Notes under the pieces: model-generated
Database searches by the model: none
Seen by the model: only the letters and a program-made list of their open reading frames with translations
Told to the model about the DNA's origin: nothing
Shown here: in pieces, positions 59,497 through 64,000 of the stretch
Numbering within the stretch: the first letter of the stretch is position 1
Layout of the letters: every line of letters starts with the position of its first letter
Assembly (NCBI GenBank): GCA_021399445.1
Contig: JAJTUQ010000002.1
Coordinates: 3,720,001 to 3,784,000, forward strand
Length of the DNA stretch: 64,000 nucleotides
Direction of reading: 5' to 3'
From: Xylogone sp. PMI_703
Lineage: Eukaryota > Ascomycota > Leotiomycetes
Program-made: the position numbers and the translations under genes

Positions 59497-60675
59497 ATGG
59501 ATGAGTTCGCCCAATCGAGAGAAGATGACGATCTCTTCGCCGACGATTTTGAACCAGCCGATGAACCCACTGTTGTTCAAGAAGCCATAGCACCTGTACG
59601 TGCGCCAGCTCCGGATCCAGAACCCGCAGTCTCCAATTCGCGGGGCAGAGGAAATCATGAGCGGGGAAGAGGCCCAAGGCGAGGAGGATTAGGTAGAGGT
59701 GGAAGAGGAGGAAATCAAGGCTTAAAAACCTCCCGCTTTGCAAATAATGACACGGCGACTACACCAGAGGGTACTACAGAAGCAATTAAACCCTCTGACG
59801 AGCCCTCGCAGACCTCCTCCAGTGAGGCTACCGCAACGGAGAGCGCACCGGATGCGCAACCACCAACACAGCCCACAGAGCCCACAGAAAGCACAGCAAA
59901 GTCTCCTCAAGCTGCCCGTACACCAGCTGTCCGTGGCGACCGCTCTACAACAGGAGGTATCATGCCGAAGAAGCTGACGGAGGAAGAACTTGAGGCCAAA
60001 ATGGCCGCAATGGCAATCCTCAACGCGCAAAAAGCCGAACGGCATAGACTATCAGAGGCAGACAGCGCAGCATTCCAGCATATGGAGAAAGAGATGGCGA
60101 AGAAGCGGGCAGAGGAACAGAAGAATGCGCGAGCGATGGATATGGAGCGCGCGAAGAACAGGCAAAGAAAACTTGCAGCGCAAGGTGGGCGCGAGTGGGA
60201 CAGTGAGAAGACTGAGAACGATGTCGTGGATGGAAAGAGCAGAGGACGAAGTTCTATGTATGTGAGGGGCGGACATGGAGGTGTTATCAGGGGCGGAGGT
60301 GGATTGACTAGTAGTAGGTTTGGAGGAGATGATGGCGCTGAAAGCTCCCTTGTACAAGACAACCGATCCTCTGAGTACCATAGAGGGCGTGGTGGTATGC
60401 GCGGGCGCGGCCGAGGTCGTGGAAGAGGAGTCGATAATGGAAACGGGAATGGACATCATCATGGTAATGGAAATCATAAAACCAATCCTCAGACGCTACC
60501 AGTGCTCCAGAGTACTGAGGATTTCCCGGCACTCCCAGGGTCCAAATCAGCGGCTTCACATCCTGGAGTTGCAAGCTCTGGACCTCCAACCGGCCCAGGG
60601 GGTGACCTAGTGGCTGCTGCTGGAGACTGGGCCGAAGAGATGGCAACTCCAATTGATGATAAACAGTTGGCATGA
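59497..60675 (+). CDS. RGG-rich putative RNA-binding protein
   Basis: Single-exon 392-aa protein of low complexity. It starts with an acidic segment (SREDDDLFADDFEPADE), then an arginine/glycine block (SRGRGNHERGRGPRRGG), a Thr/Pro/Ser/Ala-rich spacer, and a charged helical region (residues about 155-240, EEELEAKMAAMAILNAQKAE). A second and third RGG block follow (GMRGRGRGRGRG), then STEDFPALPGSKSA and a tryptophan-containing C-terminus (GDWAEEM). RGG boxes bind RNA and are arginine-methylated; FPALP-type motifs occur in several mRNA-associated proteins. No RRM is present. Probably a conserved cytoplasmic or nucleolar mRNP protein; the exact orthologue is not identified. Codon use and intronless structure fit a housekeeping gene. 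Confidence 0.88.
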   Translation: MDEFAQSREDDDLFADDFEPADEPTVVQEAIAPVRAPAPDPEPAVSNSRGRGNHERGRGPRRGGLGRGGRGGNQGLKTSRFANNDTATTPEGTTEAIKPSDEPSQTSSSEATATESAPDAQPPTQPTEPTESTAKSPQAARTPAVRGDRSTTGGIMPKKLTEEELEAKMAAMAILNAQKAERHRLSEADSAAFQHMEKEMAKKRAEEQKNARAMDMERAKNRQRKLAAQGGREWDSEKTENDVVDGKSRGRSSMYVRGGHGGVIRGGGGLTSSRFGGDDGAESSLVQDNRSSEYHRGRGGMRGRGRGRGRGVDNGNGNGHHHGNGNHKTNPQTLPVLQSTEDFPALPGSKSAASHPGVASSGPPTGPGGDLVAAAGDWAEEMATPIDDKQLA

Positions 60676-61416
60676 AGATGAGAGGATCTACTCACGGACG
60701 GTTGAATAACACCAGCACATATGAAAAGGGGGAAGGCTAGGGAGGTTTCTTAATTGGTTTCAGGTCTGGTGTGGTATTCTGCATGATTATACTTGCGCAA
60801 GCATTGCCTTTTGGCTTGAGTGTTATGTCACATTGGCGTCTTCTGTTTTGTCTGACTTTAAATTCTTTGCTCGTCTACGGACTGGAGCAGTATATCTTGG
60901 CACATGAGGAAATGAAATCTGAAAGAGATAAATTTGACACAAGGAATCATCATTGAAGAACGTTATCTTGTTGATTGTTTATTTGAAACACTTGTGCCTT
61001 TCCACTTCCCCATTTACAGGGAAGATGTAATGACATTTACTACAGAACATAGCTACCCATACATTACAGAACAAACCAATTCCAATAGGAAGTAATTTTG
61101 ACATAAAGGTCCCTAAGTAACAGCCTCCGACCCCACCAAACCAAGGTTCCTTTTGATTCCTGATTTCTATTCTTTTTGAATATGAAGAAAAAGGACCCGT
61201 GAATTTCGTAATTGGTATCATAAAACAGAACAGTGAAGCAATTCGTCGACAGAAACGCATGAAAAGCCCTCAGCAAGGTATGTCCTCCCAAGCCCAAACA
61301 CAAAAGTAGCTTTAGTCCCTCTCCCATTCTACATATACAAAAGGAGAGTCTCAGACTCGGACCTCAAATAGAACTGTACTTCCAGCTAGAAGATTGATCC
61401 AGAAGAGGTCGCGGTT
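60676..61416. other. Convergent 3' region
   Basis: About 740 bp between the 3' ends of the RGG-protein and Bye1-like genes. It probably holds both 3' UTRs and terminators; no separate gene is supported. Confidence 0.5.
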
Positions 61417-63943
61417 CTATTCACCAGGCTTCTTATTCTCCAACAGTTGGCTTAAGTAAGCTAAATCTTGCTGCGCTTTCGGCTCCCTCTCAAAAATATC
61501 CTTGATGACTTGCCATTCAACCGGTCTCATTTGATACGCTTGTGGTAAGAGGAAGTGAACTGTTGGAGCAGTAATAAGTGGACCGAGGATCTTGGCCGCA
61601 ACTGCTTCCCCTTCTCGTTGCTGTTGAGTACGCCGTTGCTCTTCTTGCTGGTAACGATGCATGGAATCATTGTTATTGAACCCTTGCGATGGAGTTTGCT
61701 GATTTTGGGAACCAGGAGGCGGAGGCTGAAAAGCACCTTGTTGATTTATTGGGGACATATATGGTCCCTGACTGCTTATCGACATCTGTCGCTGTGGATG
61801 ACCCATGACTGGTGTTCCATCAGACGATTTGCTCCCCTCCGGGTGATATTCGTTGCGTATGATGAGAGCGAAGAGCATCATTGGTTCAGTCCGTTCTGGT
61901 GACAGCTTGTGGCCTTCCAGATTGGTAATGAAATCGGGTAGTGAGACTGGACTGGCGGGTACGGGAACAAGATAAGTATCACGGATATTACTGGGACCTT
62001 TATTTGCAAAGACACCATAGCGATGCTTGCTATGGAAATAATTGATCGTGTCCCGCCAGCCTTGGGTGGCAGCCTCGCCGACTGGAGTTACCGCAATAAC
62101 GACAAGATCGGTAGGTTGGCTATACCGAAGGCTGCAGAGATACTCATTTGCTTTATCCTGGTCGATACGGCCAGCGACTCTGAGATCCTTTTGTAACAGA
62201 TCACTCCAGGAGACAGGTGGACTGCCGTTGCGACTAAGATCAGCACCACCAACATGTTTAGCAATAGCAGGGAATTTAGCGATTGAGTCCATAGTCACAG
62301 TTCCTTGCCAAATTATGTCTGGATCGGAGTTGTATTCTGCAGGAGAGTAGGGAGGAGATTCATTGTCATCCTGAAGCATCTTATCGATTTCTGGATCGAC
62401 TCCTGGACCCGTTGATTGTTGGATAGTGGACGGTCGTCGAGGATGTTGTCCAGCGCTCGGAGATTGGACACTTGAGAAAACCTTATTAATATCGAAATCA
62501 TTGGGTGTAGATGGCTTCCGCATTGGTGGTGCTGGTTTGGTATCGATGTTGAGAGGTGGTTTGGGTGTTGCATTCGCACGGATATTGTCAGTAGACTTGT
62601 AGTCATTGATGTTTGCAGGTAGTTCAACTTCGTCACCACCAATAGGAGAAGTTTCTCTAGATCGGCCGGCCATATCTGCATTGGGGTCCAGCATGCTACG
62701 ACGACGTGGTGCCGGGGTTTTGTATTCAGCTGGATCTTCGTACACTTCTGACTCGACCAATTCCTCTCCCTTATGAGTGCGTCTAACCCGTGGGGCATCG
62801 TCAGTGATCAATATGGATTGCTTGTCTACGCGAGCCTGCATCTCAGCCTTCTCTCGTTGTAATTCCTTAGTGGCCATCTCATCTGTGGTCATAACCGCAA
62901 GAGCATCAGGCCGAAGGCTCTTAGTTAATATCCTGTTCGACAGTTCTTGGTTCTGTTTCAGGTTGAAGCTAACAGAGCGAGTCTGTTTAACATACGCATC
63001 CTTATCCGGATGAGTTTTGTACACGGCATCTTCGATCTGAATAGCAAGTCGTTCAGCCGTAGATTGGACGGTTTCATTATCACCCAATGTATATATCCCA
63101 GCCTTGATAGAGATAGGGATGGCGTGGAGCAATGATTTCTGGATTAGTATCGCCGGGCCTTGACGCGCCTTCTCTAGATCCTGAATTTTGGCGGGCAAAT
63201 CCTGAGGAGATGGCTGCTGTGAAGCACTGTGTACAGCAGAGACTTTACGAATCTTAGACTGCGGTGCCTATATAGCAATCAGCATGTTGCGCACACAATA
63301 ATGAAAATAAAAAGGGTGAGGCTTTTACCTTGGCAGGCTCCTTCTCGTGGGAATCATCATCTCGCGATTTCCGTTTCGCACTCCCAGCGCGACTCGCAGG
63401 TTCCTTTTTCTCCTTCTTAGTATCTACTGGAGTTGATGGTGCAGGTGAAGCTATCTTTCCATTCGTAGCGTTGATGTCCAATTTCGAATCGCTGGTTCTC
63501 TTTTTACCTTTCTTCCCTGCTTTCTTGGATGCTTTCTCCTCAGCTTGCTCTCGCTCAAAGGTCTTGCGTCGTTCCTCCCAGAGCTTCTCGCCGCGAGCAG
63601 TAGCGCTCAGCAGCTCTTTATGAGCCTCTGGTGCGCATTGCTCACAAAGATAGTGTTCAGGGGTATCTTCCTCGAAGGGACTGACCCCTACGCAGATATT
63701 ATGCTGCCACACTCCACAGTTGTCGCATGCGATCCAGGCTTCACCGTCGTCATCGCCGGTTTCAGTGGCACCGCAGACACAACGGATGACTTCAACTTCT
63801 GCTTCCTCGGCCGCAGCTTTCTTCGAAGCCTTTTTGCCGCGCTTCTTGGGAGCTTCAATAGGCTGGTCTAGAGCATCCAGACTCTTTGTATGCTGTCCTT
63901 TCGTCGCTCGGACCGAGCGCCTTGGTTCATCTGGAGGACGATA
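61417..63943 (-). CDS. Bye1-like transcription elongation regulator (PHD, TFIIS central, SPOC), 5' end incomplete
   Basis: Nuclear protein that, in yeast Bye1, binds RNA polymerase II and histone H3K4me3. Visible exons are 63943-63329 and 63267-61417, 821 aa. Domain order: a basic region (RRSVRATKGQHTK), a PHD finger at visible residues 55-103 (CVCGATE, WIACDNCGVWQHNICVG, YLCEQC: C4HC3), a lysine-rich linker, a TFIIS-central-like domain around 240-350 (YVKQTRSVSFNLKQNQELSN), a long disordered Pro/Ser-rich linker, a SPOC domain around 485-650 (IIWQGTVTMDSIAKFPAIAK, YFHSKHRYGVFA), and a Gln-rich C-terminus. Upstream of 63943 a CTAACAG acceptor suggests that the start codon lies in an exon mostly beyond the window; an ATG at 63992 would need a poor GTCTTA donor. 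Confidence 0.9.
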
Positions 63944-64000
63944 CTGTTAGCTATTCGATACTTTTCAAAGGTGGTTAAGACTGATGCCATCGTCACAGTG

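Noticed and set aside
60771..60956. Small ORF after the RGG-protein gene
   Set aside because: Lies in the probable 3' UTR, lacks an ATG at its listed start and has no recognisable feature.

Overview
The window is nuclear DNA from a filamentous ascomycete. The protein repertoire (Zn2Cys6 regulators, a HET-domain protein, GH55 glucanase, sugar and drug MFS transporters, a Bye1-like PHD/TFIIS/SPOC protein) would fit a Leotiomycete, but the exact taxon is inference. Nearly all genes have short (about 45-80 nt) GT-AG introns with CTRAY-type branch sites. I rebuilt exon joins by hand, requiring splice sites, reading frame and family motifs to agree. For every gene called intact except the window-edge gene, the joined exon lengths sum to a multiple of three.

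Layout. 0.1-17.9 kb is a regulator-rich accessory block: a 14-TM-type MFS exporter divergent from a Zn2Cys6 factor, a bacterial-luciferase-like (NtaA/SnaA/DszA) flavin monooxygenase, a second Zn2Cys6 factor, an SDR reductase, a third Zn2Cys6 factor and a sugar transporter. Related CGGGGT half-sites, mostly paired with CCCGG, occur upstream of all three factors. Together the genes look like a small catabolic or detoxification locus. 18.9-36.5 kb is a degenerating block: a kinase-like relic with an in-frame stop, a frameshifted HET gene, an ABM-like gene with several lesions and a MULE-type MITE insertion, and a GH55 beta-1,3-glucanase relic. It also holds a second inverted-repeat element that carries two tandem arrays. 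Within this block, a 772-aa fungal membrane protein is intact.

38.8-45.2 kb holds a small secreted cysteine-rich protein and a three-gene unit. In that unit a Zn2Cys6 factor diverges from an SDR across a perfect CGG-N8-CCG palindrome, followed by an MFS transporter. 46.7-58.9 kb carries mostly secreted or surface enzymes: a phosphoesterase-family phospholipase C, a membrane-anchored multicopper oxidase, then about 4 kb without recognisable genes, then a carboxylesterase with a lectin-like N-terminal domain. 59.5-64 kb is housekeeping: an RGG-rich protein and a Bye1-like elongation factor whose 5' end probably lies beyond the window.

The most notable non-gene signals are the MITE with its 9-bp target duplication at 29942-30517, the 848-bp minisatellite-bearing element at 24019-24866, and the Zn-cluster palindromes. 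No rRNA, convincing tRNA or CRISPR was seen.
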